From contig JBOHCT010000079.1 in the NCBI GenBank assembly GCA_050699055.1, positions 1 to 17,745 on the forward strand: 17,745 nucleotides of DNA, read 5' to 3'. Positions within the stretch are counted from its first letter, which is position 1, and each line of letters opens with the position of its first letter. Shown here in pieces: positions 1 to 6,463 of the stretch. A program made the translations under genes and the position numbers. The notes under the pieces are model-generated. The model was given only the letters and a program-made list of their open reading frames with translations. It had not been told where the DNA came from and did not search any database. This stretch comes from JBOHCT01 sp050699055. GTDB taxonomy: Bacteria > Actinomycetota > Actinomycetes > Streptosporangiales > JBOHCT01.

Positions 1-413
1 GTGCCGACCGGGCCGACCGGGCCGACGTGACCGACCGGGCCGACGTGACCGACCGGGCCGACCGGGCCGACCGGGCCGACCGGGCCGACCGGGCCGACCG
101 GGCCGACCGGGCCGACGTGGCCGACCGGGCCGACGTGACCGACCGGGCTGACGTGGCCGACGTGGCCGGGGAGGCAGCCCAGCACGAGGCCGGCACCGCT
201 CATCCCGGCCGGTACGACGAGCCCAGCCGCGAACCCCCGGGCTCCTACACCGCGGTCTTCCCGGCGGTGACCAACTCCGCGGAAGGAAACGGGCAGCGCG
301 AACGAGACGACGAGACCGACCCCGATCCGGAGCTGTCCCCCGAGACCGGGTACGCCGTCCGGCCGCCCAGCCCCCGCCCCCCGGCGCCGTTCGCGCCACC
401 GGAGGACTCGTGA
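1..413 (+). CDS. C-terminal part of a protein with an (R/V)(A/T)D repeat tail, 5' end outside window
   Basis: The reading frame is open from the left edge (codons in phase from position 3) to TGA at 411-413, so this is the 3' end of a gene that starts upstream. GTG at 27 could serve as a start but lies inside the repeat and is unlikely to be the real one. Residues coded by 3-164 form about 18 tripeptides of the pattern R/V-A/T-D, an alternating-charge, probably disordered tract. The remaining 83 or so residues are rich in Pro, Glu and Asp with no domain I recognise. The position just ahead of a Wzy/O-antigen-ligase-like gene makes a chain-length regulator or other polysaccharide protein a reasonable guess for the missing N-terminal part, but nothing visible proves it. 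Third codon positions are mostly G or C, which supports real coding. Confidence 0.6.
   Translation, partial: ADRADRADVTDRADVTDRADRADRADRADRADRADRADVADRADVTDRADVADVAGEAAQHEAGTAHPGRYDEPSREPPGSYTAVFPAVTNSAEGNGQRERDDETDPDPELSPETGYAVRPPSPRPPAPFAPPEDS
3..164 (+). repeat. 9-bp tandem repeat (minisatellite) in coding sequence
   Basis: About 18 units of the nonamer GCCGACCGG and its variants (GCCGACGTG, ACCGACCGG) run from the left edge. They encode R/V-A/T-D tripeptides. The middle units (about 57-110) are identical and the outer ones carry the variants, the pattern expected from slippage or unequal crossover in the core. The unit is a multiple of three, so changes in copy number keep the frame. The array may continue beyond the window. 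Confidence 0.95.
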
Positions 414-450
414 TGACGTCGCCTCGGGTCAGGCACGCCTCAGCGCCCCC

Positions 451-1833
451 GTGCGACCTGTCCGGCCCGCCGTGACACTGACCGGCCCGCGGACGGTCAG
501 GCACCCCTCGCCGGCACCCGCCCGCGGGTCTGTGTTCGCGCCCGGGTGGCCGCTTGCCGCGCTCTTCGTGCTGTACCCGCTGTGGTGGGCGCTCGGCCTG
601 CGGACGATCATCTTTCCGGTCCTGGCCGTCCCGATGGCGCTCACCCTCCTCAAGCGGCGACCGATCAAGGTGCCGCCCGGCTTCGGCCTGTGGCTTCTCT
701 TCTTGGTCTGGTTCGTCGCGAGTATGAGCATGCTGCGCCAGAACCCGCCAGGCACCATCGACGACGGTTTCCACGCGTCGGAGCTGATGGCGGTCGCGGT
801 CCGCCTGGTGGAGTACCTCACCATCACGGTCGCCCTGCTCTACCTCGGCAACCTCTCCGAGAAGGAGCTGCCCCGGCTGCGCGTCGTACGGATGCTCGGC
901 GCGTTGTTCCTCACGACGGTCATCGGGGGGCTGTTCGCCCTGGCCCTGCCGACCTTCGAGTTCACCTCGCCGGTCGAGATGATCCTCCCCAGCGCGCTCG
1001 CGAACGAGCCGTACGTGCAGAGCCTGGTGCACCCCTCCACGGCCCAGGTCATGGACTTCCTCGGCTACACCGAGGGTCGGCCGGCCGCGCCGTACGGCTA
1101 CACCAACGAGTGGGGCCAGAACCTCAACCTGCTGCTGGTGTGGTTCGCTGTTGGCTGGTTCATGCGCGGCACGCACCTGCGGCGCACGATCTCCCTCGTC
1201 GCATGCTGCCTAGCACTCGCGCCGGCGATCTACTCACTCAACCGCGGCCTGTGGATCGGGCTCGCGCTCTCCGCGATCTATCTGGCCGTACGCCTCGCCG
1301 CGCGGGGACGCCTCTGGGGGCTCGGGGCGCTCGGCACACTGACCGCCGCGCTCGCGATCGCGTTCGTCGTCTCCCCCCTGCAGGAGGTTGTCACGGCACG
1401 CCTCGCGCACCCGCACAGCAACAGCATCAGAGGGTTCACGGTCGAGCGCACCATCGAGGCGACGTCACACTCACCGGTACTCGGGTACGGCAACACGCGC
1501 GACAACCGGGGCAGCGCACACTCGATCGCGATCGGACCCACGCCGGCCTGCCCGAACTGCGGGACCGCCACGCTCGGCAGCAACGGTCAGCTCTGGCTCG
1601 TCCTCATCTCCCAGGGGTACGTCGGGGCGGCGATCTACCTCTCCTTCTTCGTCGTCGCGCTGCTCAGGTACGGGCGAGATCCGACGCCGATCGGCTGGGC
1701 CGGCACGCTGGTCCTCTTGCTCTCCTTCATGTACATGTTCGTGTACAACGCCCTCGTCATGCCGCTGATGATCTACATGCTGTCGTTCGGACTGCTCTGG
1801 CGAAACGACACGGACCGGCGGGCCGCCGAGTGA
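451..1833 (+). CDS. O-antigen ligase / Wzy-like polysaccharide polymerase membrane protein
   Basis: A 460-residue protein made almost wholly of hydrophobic segments, about ten or more membrane helices. Near residues 262-270 it has the NRGLWIGL stretch typical of the Wzy_C/O-antigen-ligase domain, followed by a long extracytoplasmic loop (about residues 310-380) with a CPNCG cysteine pair, and then two or three more helices. The family transfers or polymerises undecaprenyl-diphosphate-linked glycan at the outer face of the membrane. Polymerase and ligase members cannot be told apart from sequence alone, and a Gram-positive host favours polymerisation or attachment to the wall. The start is uncertain. 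GTG 451 gives the longest form, while GTG 472 overlaps the stop of a 20-codon frame that begins with ATG 413 (which itself overlaps the upstream stop, TGATG). The first helix begins about 30 residues in. It is followed by a repeat-filled gap. Confidence 0.82.
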   Translation: MRPVRPAVTLTGPRTVRHPSPAPARGSVFAPGWPLAALFVLYPLWWALGLRTIIFPVLAVPMALTLLKRRPIKVPPGFGLWLLFLVWFVASMSMLRQNPPGTIDDGFHASELMAVAVRLVEYLTITVALLYLGNLSEKELPRLRVVRMLGALFLTTVIGGLFALALPTFEFTSPVEMILPSALANEPYVQSLVHPSTAQVMDFLGYTEGRPAAPYGYTNEWGQNLNLLLVWFAVGWFMRGTHLRRTISLVACCLALAPAIYSLNRGLWIGLALSAIYLAVRLAARGRLWGLGALGTLTAALAIAFVVSPLQEVVTARLAHPHSNSIRGFTVERTIEATSHSPVLGYGNTRDNRGSAHSIAIGPTPACPNCGTATLGSNGQLWLVLISQGYVGAAIYLSFFVVALLRYGRDPTPIGWAGTLVLLLSFMYMFVYNALVMPLMIYMLSFGLLWRNDTDRRAAE

Positions 1834-1903
1834 GCCCGGTGGAAGGTCCGGTGGGGGATCCGCGAGAGCGTCCGCCCCTCCGGCCCGGTCCGGTCCCGGC
1901 GTC

Positions 1904-2072
1904 CATGATCAGCGTCTATGGTCCACCCGCGTAGTCCTCTACGCCTTCAGGCCATTGGCGCGGATCTTGGTGACGGCCCTACACCCGGCTCGTCCCGCCG
2001 CGCGTCCGTGATCCGCCCCTGTGGTCGCAAGGCGAAATTAACTACAGCCCTGGACCACCCACGCGGATCATG
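1904..2072. repeat. Two copies of a 66-bp palindromic unit (31-4-31), BIME/REP-like
   Basis: Four related 31-nt elements alternate in orientation: 1904-1934 (+), 1939-1969 (-), 2007-2037 (+) and 2042-2072 (-). All four share GATC followed by CGC or GCG at the same place, TGG(T/C)C about 12 nt further on, and three of the four end in GTAG. Each plus/minus pair is separated by exactly 4 nt (1935-1938 and 2038-2041), so each pair is a hairpin-forming palindrome; the first has a perfect GCGTAG-TCCT-CTACGC core. The two palindromes are offset by 103 bp, and flanking sequence also matches (CGCGGATC...TGGTGA.GGCCC at 1959-1979 and 2062-2082), so the unit looks like a diverged tandem duplication. It sits between convergent genes and may terminate transcription from both sides. 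Confidence 0.8.
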
Positions 2073-2090
2073 GTGATGGCCCGCAGCGGC

Positions 2091-3158
2091 TCAGGGCCCG
2101 GGCGGGGTGAAGTACGCCAGATCGCTGATCGCACGGTAGGCCTCGAGCGCTGACCTCGTACTGTCGATCGTCGTGTCCCCACGCGGAGCATGGGGCGACG
2201 CGAAGTAGACGTAGGCCTTGATCCGCGGGTAGTCGGGACCCCCTCTACCGACCGCACGGAACACCTCCGCCTTGTGCTCCCGGTCGTCCGGCTGGCTGAA
2301 GACCCCCCACTCGGCGAGCATGAGCGGCTTGTCCGGGTAGCGTTTCGTCGCCCAGGCATAGAACCCGGGCCAGTTCTCGCCGCCGAACCACTTGTTCACG
2401 AGGTCATCGAAGCTGTGTACGCCCTCGCCCGCGAACGGGTCGAAGGCGATCCAGTCGACGACGTCGTCCCCGGGATACAGCGCGTCGAACCACGGCCTCG
2501 TGCCCCACTTCTCCGCCCCCATGTACGTCATGACCGTCACCGCGTTCGCGACGCCGTCGGCACGTAGTCGCGTCACGACGTGCCGGAACATCGCCGCGTA
2601 GTCCTTCGCGGTGTACCCGGAACCCTTGTGCGGGTCGACCTCCTCCTCCGGCTCGTGGTGGATGGCCAGGAAGAACCGCTCACAGAAATGCTTCGTGACA
2701 TACGCGGCGAGCCGATCGATCTCGCCGTCGACCGCGCCGTGGGCGACCTCCGCCCACGTGTGCCCGGCCTCGGGTTTCCAGTCGAGGAACAGCAGCCGGT
2801 GCTTGCCCTTCTCGCGGGCGATCGCGATCTCCTCCGCGGTCGGGAACAGCTCCGCACCACGGTGGTAGAAGTGCACGATGTCGACAGTACGGTCGATCTT
2901 GTCCTCGAAGCGGGCGAGCGCCTCCGTCGTCGGGACATCGGTCAGCGCCCCAGGGACCACGCCCCACCACGCCCCGCACGACGGCACGAGCAGCGGCGAG
3001 ACCGAGCACTGGCCACCCACCGGGGACACCGGCGGTGCCTCGCCCCCGTGGCCAGGCGGCCAATGCTTGGTCCCGGCGGCGCTCGTCTGGCAGACGGCCG
3101 CCAGGCAGGCGCTCACGACCACGCCGAGGATCTCGGCGCGTACTCGACCTCCGGACAT
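2091..3158 (-). CDS. GH26-like exported glycoside hydrolase (mannanase-like fold), possible lipoprotein
   Basis: A 355-residue protein with a short export signal. The first residues are basic, followed by a hydrophobic stretch ending in VSAC (Cys18), which fits a lipobox, or cleavage could occur a little later near CQTSAAG. After a Pro/Gly-rich linker (about 30-60) comes a TIM-barrel-like glycosidase domain. HHEPEEE (Glu169) resembles the HE acid/base motif of clan GH-A and GH26 enzymes, and LAEWGVF (Glu283) fits the nucleophile strand. Family members cleave beta-linked mannan-type or related polysaccharide, usually outside the cell. Here, beside polymer assembly genes, it more likely trims or releases the cell's own polysaccharide; the actual substrate is unknown. 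It lies 36 nt after the PAP2 gene, probably in the same transcript. It is convergent with the ligase gene across the palindromic repeats. Confidence 0.75.
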   Translation of the reverse strand: MSGGRVRAEILGVVVSACLAAVCQTSAAGTKHWPPGHGGEAPPVSPVGGQCSVSPLLVPSCGAWWGVVPGALTDVPTTEALARFEDKIDRTVDIVHFYHRGAELFPTAEEIAIAREKGKHRLLFLDWKPEAGHTWAEVAHGAVDGEIDRLAAYVTKHFCERFFLAIHHEPEEEVDPHKGSGYTAKDYAAMFRHVVTRLRADGVANAVTVMTYMGAEKWGTRPWFDALYPGDDVVDWIAFDPFAGEGVHSFDDLVNKWFGGENWPGFYAWATKRYPDKPLMLAEWGVFSQPDDREHKAEVFRAVGRGGPDYPRIKAYVYFASPHAPRGDTTIDSTRSALEAYRAISDLAYFTPPGP

Positions 3159-3194
3159 CGCCGCTTCTGGCCCCCCTCGCGCCTCGCCTCCCCG

Positions 3195-4055
3195 TCATCG
3201 CGCGGACGACAAGGAGCCGGAGCCGACCCGGCGCTGGGGGGCGGTCGCGAGTGCCGGCGTCCGGTAGAACACACCTGCTGCGAAGATCATTACCGCGAGA
3301 ATCAGTACGCCAAACATCCAGCCACCGATCGCATCCAGCAGCCAGTGCTGGCCGAGGTACACGCGGGAGTACGCCTCGAGATACGCGACGAGGACGATCG
3401 CCGTCCAGGCGGCGACCTTGGCGGCCCAGGCCCAGGGGCGAGTGTGCCTCATCCAGACGTAGAGGATGAAGCCGTAGATGGCGAACGCGCGGCACACCCC
3501 GCCGGACGGGTACGTGCCGTGGCTGGTGGGCGGGTGACCGCGGTCGACGCCGTCCGCCACGATGATCTGCGCGTAGTGCTGGAGCACCACCATCGTGGCG
3601 ATCAGCAGTACCGGCACCCACGAGCGCCGCCGGGCGAGTACCGCCAGGCAGACGCAGGCGACCGCGCTCACGACCCATATCTCGTGCTTGTTCCCCATCT
3701 GGGTGGTGACCTGAACGACACTCGTCCACCACGGCGACCGATGGGCACCTACCCAGTTGTAGACGATCAGGTCGACGGGGCCGAGGCGGTAGGCGACGCG
3801 GCCGAGCGGCCAGAGCACCGCGACCATGAAAGCGCTGCCCGCGGCGACGAGCCCCGCGTACGCCCCGAGCCGCCCGAGGCCGGCGACCGTCTGGTCGCGG
3901 ACCCAGCCGAGCCGCTCCAGAACGGGCGCGACGGACAGGCCGTCACGTGTCGCTCGTCCGAGCCGGAACACATCCTGGGGCCGCGCGGCAGCCGCGGCGC
4001 CGAGCGCCAGGATCACGGCTGTGCCGAGTACTGCGGCGAGTATGAGGATCGTCAC
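3195..4055 (-). CDS. PAP2-superfamily membrane phosphatase with altered motifs
   Basis: A membrane protein of about 286 residues with roughly six helices and a PAP2 (type 2 phosphatidate phosphatase) C-terminal half. Motif 3 is intact: SRVYLGQHWLLD, containing the catalytic-type Ser-Arg, His and Asp. Motif 2 reads YPSGG where the family usually has PSGH, and motif 1 (GVDRGHPP) lacks the usual Lys and the plain RP. PAP2 enzymes outside the cytoplasm often dephosphorylate lipid pyrophosphates such as undecaprenyl pyrophosphate, which would recycle the carrier for this locus, but the motif changes leave activity uncertain. I chose GTG 4055 because GCGAGG lies 6 nt upstream of it. A TTG at 4070 would add five residues but has no visible ribosome site. 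It heads a two-gene unit with the GH26-like gene and is divergent from the kinase operon. Confidence 0.8.
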   Translation of the reverse strand: MTILILAAVLGTAVILALGAAAAARPQDVFRLGRATRDGLSVAPVLERLGWVRDQTVAGLGRLGAYAGLVAAGSAFMVAVLWPLGRVAYRLGPVDLIVYNWVGAHRSPWWTSVVQVTTQMGNKHEIWVVSAVACVCLAVLARRRSWVPVLLIATMVVLQHYAQIIVADGVDRGHPPTSHGTYPSGGVCRAFAIYGFILYVWMRHTRPWAWAAKVAAWTAIVLVAYLEAYSRVYLGQHWLLDAIGGWMFGVLILAVMIFAAGVFYRTPALATAPQRRVGSGSLSSAR

Positions 4056-4073
4056 GGCACGCCTCGCCAAGTC

Positions 4074-4093
4074 GGGGGGTCGACCGGCCCCCC
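4074..4093. other. GC hairpin in the leader of the PAP2 gene
   Basis: Six G residues (4074-4079) and six C residues (4088-4093) are separated by 8 nt and can form a strong stem about 19 nt upstream of the PAP2 start at 4055. It could restrain translation or transcription of the PAP2/GH26 unit. It is not followed by a T-run on either strand, so a simple intrinsic terminator is unlikely. Its role is not shown by the sequence. Confidence 0.4.
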
Positions 4094-4208
4094 AACCTAG
4101 GCCGGCCCCGCACCGCTCCGCGCGGATGTGTCATGGATTGTTATGGAACTCACCGCGGCGGGCCGCCGGTGATCGGTCCCGACCTGCGCGAATCCGCCAC
4201 AAAGTCGC

Positions 4209-4215
4209 AGGGAGG
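4209..4215 (+). promoter_or_regulatory. Shine-Dalgarno AGGGAGG ahead of ATG 4225
   Basis: This strong ribosome site stands 9 nt before ATG 4225, which opens only a 24-codon frame, and 17 nt before ATG 4233, which would give the kinase 21 extra residues. It therefore bears on where the kinase reading frame begins, and it favours a small leader frame followed by a start at 4296. Confidence 0.45.
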
Positions 4216-4224
4216 ACCGGTTTA

Positions 4225-4299
4225 ATGGACTCATGCGTGGACGCCCCGAGACCGTCCGCGCTCGCGCCGCCGCCGACCGGCGCGACGGGGGGAGCATGA
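4225..4299 (+). CDS. possible 24-residue leader peptide coupled to the kinase gene
   Basis: ATG 4225 opens a 24-codon frame ending at TGA 4297-4299, where ATGA (4296-4299) overlaps an in-frame start of the kinase. The frame has the best ribosome site in the region (AGGGAGG, 9-nt spacing) and mostly G or C third positions. The peptide is Ala/Pro-rich with no run of one amino acid that would suggest classic attenuation. The layout suggests translational coupling into the operon. It could also be chance, because the overlapping kinase frame from ATG 4233 is open over the same bases. Confidence 0.3.
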   Translation: MDSCVDAPRPSALAPPPTGATGGA

Positions 4300-5600
4300 C
4301 GTCCAAGCACGTACTCCGGAAGCTGCTGGCTGGGGGGCCGTCCGCGGGCGCGGACGGCCCGCTGCGACTGCAGTACCTCCGCGAGGTCAGTTGCCTGCTG
4401 TGGCCCCGCCCCGTGGCCGTCAGCATCGACGGCCACGGGACCGGAACAGGGAACACCGACGGGGACACTGGTGGCGACAATCGTCCGGGGGCATCGGGAC
4501 GCGACTTCGTGCTGGTCCCGAGTGCGGCACGACCTCGCCTGCTGGTCCCGGCGCACAGCCGACGGGTAGCTGCCGCCGCGGTGGGACGGTACGCCGAGCC
4601 GCGCTCCAGGCGCGGCCGTGCCAGAGCTCGTCTGCTGGACCTCTCGCTCGCCAGCGGGATCGGGATGGCGCTGATGCGGGAACGGGTCCGCGTGCGTGTC
4701 CCGCCGGGCGCGGAGACGATCGAGACGTACCTGCGCGATGCCCTGGGTCGCGACCTCTCCGTCAGCATGCACATCGGACCGGCGAGGGCCAACCGCAAGC
4801 CGGTCCTGCAGCTCCTCAGCCCGTCCGGCGAGACCATTGGATTCGCGAAGGTCGGGGTCAACACGCTGACAGGCGACCTTGTCCGCGCGGAACGTGACTC
4901 GCTCGCGGTGCTCCGCGCGGCACGCCTGCGGACCGCCCGGGTGCCGGCTGTTCTCCACCACGGCGTATGGAACGGCATGGACATCCTGGTCCAGTCGGCG
5001 CTTCCGGTCTGGCTCCCCCGCGAGCGGCTCGGCTCCAGCCGGCTCACCGCCGCGATGCGGGAGGTCGCGGAGGTCGAGGGCACACCGACATGCGCGCTCG
5101 AGGCGAGCCCGTACTGGACGGCACTGGACGATCGCCTGGCGCACCTGCACCGCGACGACAACGCCCACACGCTGCGCCGCGCCGCGGAGCACGTCGGCAG
5201 GCAGGCGGGTCGAACCCAGCTCGCCTTCGGCGCGTGGCACGGCGACTGGACGCCGTGGAACATGGCGACACTCCCCGATACGCTCCTGGTCTGGGACTGG
5301 GAGCGCTTCGGGCGAGGCGTCCCGCTCGGCTTCGACGCCCTTCACTACCACCTCCAGTCGGCGGTCGTACGCGGCCGCAGGGACCCCGAGCTGGCGGTGG
5401 GCGACACCCTGCGGGAGAGCGCGGCGCTCCTGTCGCCGTTCGGAGCCGGAGCCGAGGTCGCCCGGCTGACGTGTTTGCTGTACCTGATCGACCTGGCTAC
5501 CCGATACTTGACGGACGGGCAGGCAGAGGCGGGTGCCAGGCTCGGCATCCTGGGCTCGTGGCTGCTGCCCGTTCTCGTAGCCGAGGTGGAGCGCCTGTGA
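4296..5600 (+). CDS. APH-fold kinase-like protein, first gene of the polysaccharide operon
   Basis: A 434-residue protein with an aminoglycoside-phosphotransferase/protein-kinase-like C-terminal half. Numbered from ATG 4296, GFAKVG holds the ATP-binding Lys (about 185). WHGDWTPWN carries the catalytic-loop His315, Asp317 and Asn322, and VWDWE carries the metal-binding Asp334. The N-terminal 130 or so residues are not part of the usual fold and I do not recognise them. Family members phosphorylate small molecules, sugars or lipid-linked substrates. Heading this operon, a sugar or carrier intermediate is a fair guess, but antibiotic modification cannot be excluded by motif alone. ATG 4233 in the same frame would add 21 Arg-rich residues but lacks a well-spaced ribosome site. 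ATG 4296 overlaps the stop of a possible leader frame. Its stop overlaps the next start by one base (TGATG at 5598-5602), so the two are probably translated together. Confidence 0.7.
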   Translation: MTSKHVLRKLLAGGPSAGADGPLRLQYLREVSCLLWPRPVAVSIDGHGTGTGNTDGDTGGDNRPGASGRDFVLVPSAARPRLLVPAHSRRVAAAAVGRYAEPRSRRGRARARLLDLSLASGIGMALMRERVRVRVPPGAETIETYLRDALGRDLSVSMHIGPARANRKPVLQLLSPSGETIGFAKVGVNTLTGDLVRAERDSLAVLRAARLRTARVPAVLHHGVWNGMDILVQSALPVWLPRERLGSSRLTAAMREVAEVEGTPTCALEASPYWTALDDRLAHLHRDDNAHTLRRAAEHVGRQAGRTQLAFGAWHGDWTPWNMATLPDTLLVWDWERFGRGVPLGFDALHYHLQSAVVRGRRDPELAVGDTLRESAALLSPFGAGAEVARLTCLLYLIDLATRYLTDGQAEAGARLGILGSWLLPVLVAEVERL

Positions 5601-6463
5601 TGGGACGAGCCGCGCCACCGCCTGTGAAGCGGGCGGCTCGCGGCGCGTCGCGGCGTGTGGGGCTCCTCACGCACCGCTCCCGGATGCTGCCGGCGTTCCT
5701 CGTCGTCGGCGCGCAGCGCTGCGGTACGACCTCACTGTTCAAGGGCCTCATCGCCCATCCGGCGGTACTCGCCCCCGCCCTGCACAAGGGCGTCCACTAC
5801 TTCGACACCGGATATGCGAACGGCCCGCACTGGTACCAGGGTCACTTCCCGCTGCGCGCGACGGCCGGCCGGATCCGCCGGAGGGTCGGCGTCACGCCTG
5901 TCACCGGTGAGTCGAGCCCCTACTACATGTTCCATCCACTCGCGCCCGGCCGGATCGCACGCGACCTGCCCGGCGTGCGGCTCGTCGCGCTGGTCCGCGA
6001 TCCGGTGGAGCGGGCGTACTCCGCCCACGCGCACGAGCGGGCGCGGGGCTTCGAGTCCGAACCGTTCGAGCGGGCCCTGGAGCTGGAACACACGCGCCTC
6101 GCCGGCCAGGCTCACCGGATGGCGGCGGACCCTTCGTACGAGAGCCACAGCCACCAGCACCACGCCTACCTCGCCCGCGGACGCTACATCGAGCAGCTCG
6201 AGCATCTGGAGCGGGCCGTCAGTCCGGAGCGCCTGCTCGTGATCGACAGCGGCGACCTCTTCGCCGACCCGGACGCGGCGTACGAACGACTGCTCGCCTT
6301 CCTCGGTCTGCCCTGGTACGGCTCCGCGCCCTTCACCCGGCACAACGCACGACCTCGCGCCCCAATGCCGCGGCGGCTGCGGGCACGGCTGCGCGACCAC
6401 TTCGAACCGTATGACGAGCGGCTGGCCGCATGGCTCGGCAGGGAGCCGAGCTGGCGCCGATGA
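5600..6463 (+). CDS. PAPS-dependent sulfotransferase (first of three)
   Basis: A 287-residue cytoplasmic protein of normal length for the P-loop-like sulfotransferase family. VVGAQRCGTTSLFKG (about 35-49) is the 5'-phosphosulfate-binding loop, with a Lys where the family's catalytic Lys often lies. HKGVHYFD (62-69) is a second family signature, and LVRDPVERAYSAHAHE (131-146) is the 3'-phosphate-binding segment with the usual Arg and Ser. The pattern is closest to heparan-sulfate-type and bacterial polysaccharide sulfotransferases. It would move sulfate from PAPS to a sugar hydroxyl or amine of the repeat unit. ATG 5600 overlaps the kinase stop by one base. A later ATG (residue 30) is possible but would cut the N-terminus just before the first strand. 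The stop forms an ATGA overlap with the flippase. Confidence 0.88.
   Translation: MGRAAPPPVKRAARGASRRVGLLTHRSRMLPAFLVVGAQRCGTTSLFKGLIAHPAVLAPALHKGVHYFDTGYANGPHWYQGHFPLRATAGRIRRRVGVTPVTGESSPYYMFHPLAPGRIARDLPGVRLVALVRDPVERAYSAHAHERARGFESEPFERALELEHTRLAGQAHRMAADPSYESHSHQHHAYLARGRYIEQLEHLERAVSPERLLVIDSGDLFADPDAAYERLLAFLGLPWYGSAPFTRHNARPRAPMPRRLRARLRDHFEPYDERLAAWLGREPSWRR

Noticed and set aside
3..164. CRISPR-like array at the left edge
   Set aside because: Units are 9 bp, contiguous and in frame, without spacers.
546..1934. Long plus-strand frame (462 codons) over the ligase-like gene
   Set aside because: It is Arg/Pro/Ala-rich, has no family features, and is the shifted shadow of the membrane protein in 451-1833.
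2580..4100. 506-codon plus-strand frame antisense to the GH26-like and PAP2 genes
   Set aside because: Low-complexity composition with no motif; the minus-strand frames carry family motifs and membrane segments.
4151..4171. CACCG/CGGTG palindrome in the divergent region as an operator
   Set aside because: The arms are interrupted, and such palindromes arise often by chance in sequence this GC-rich. No second copy is found.
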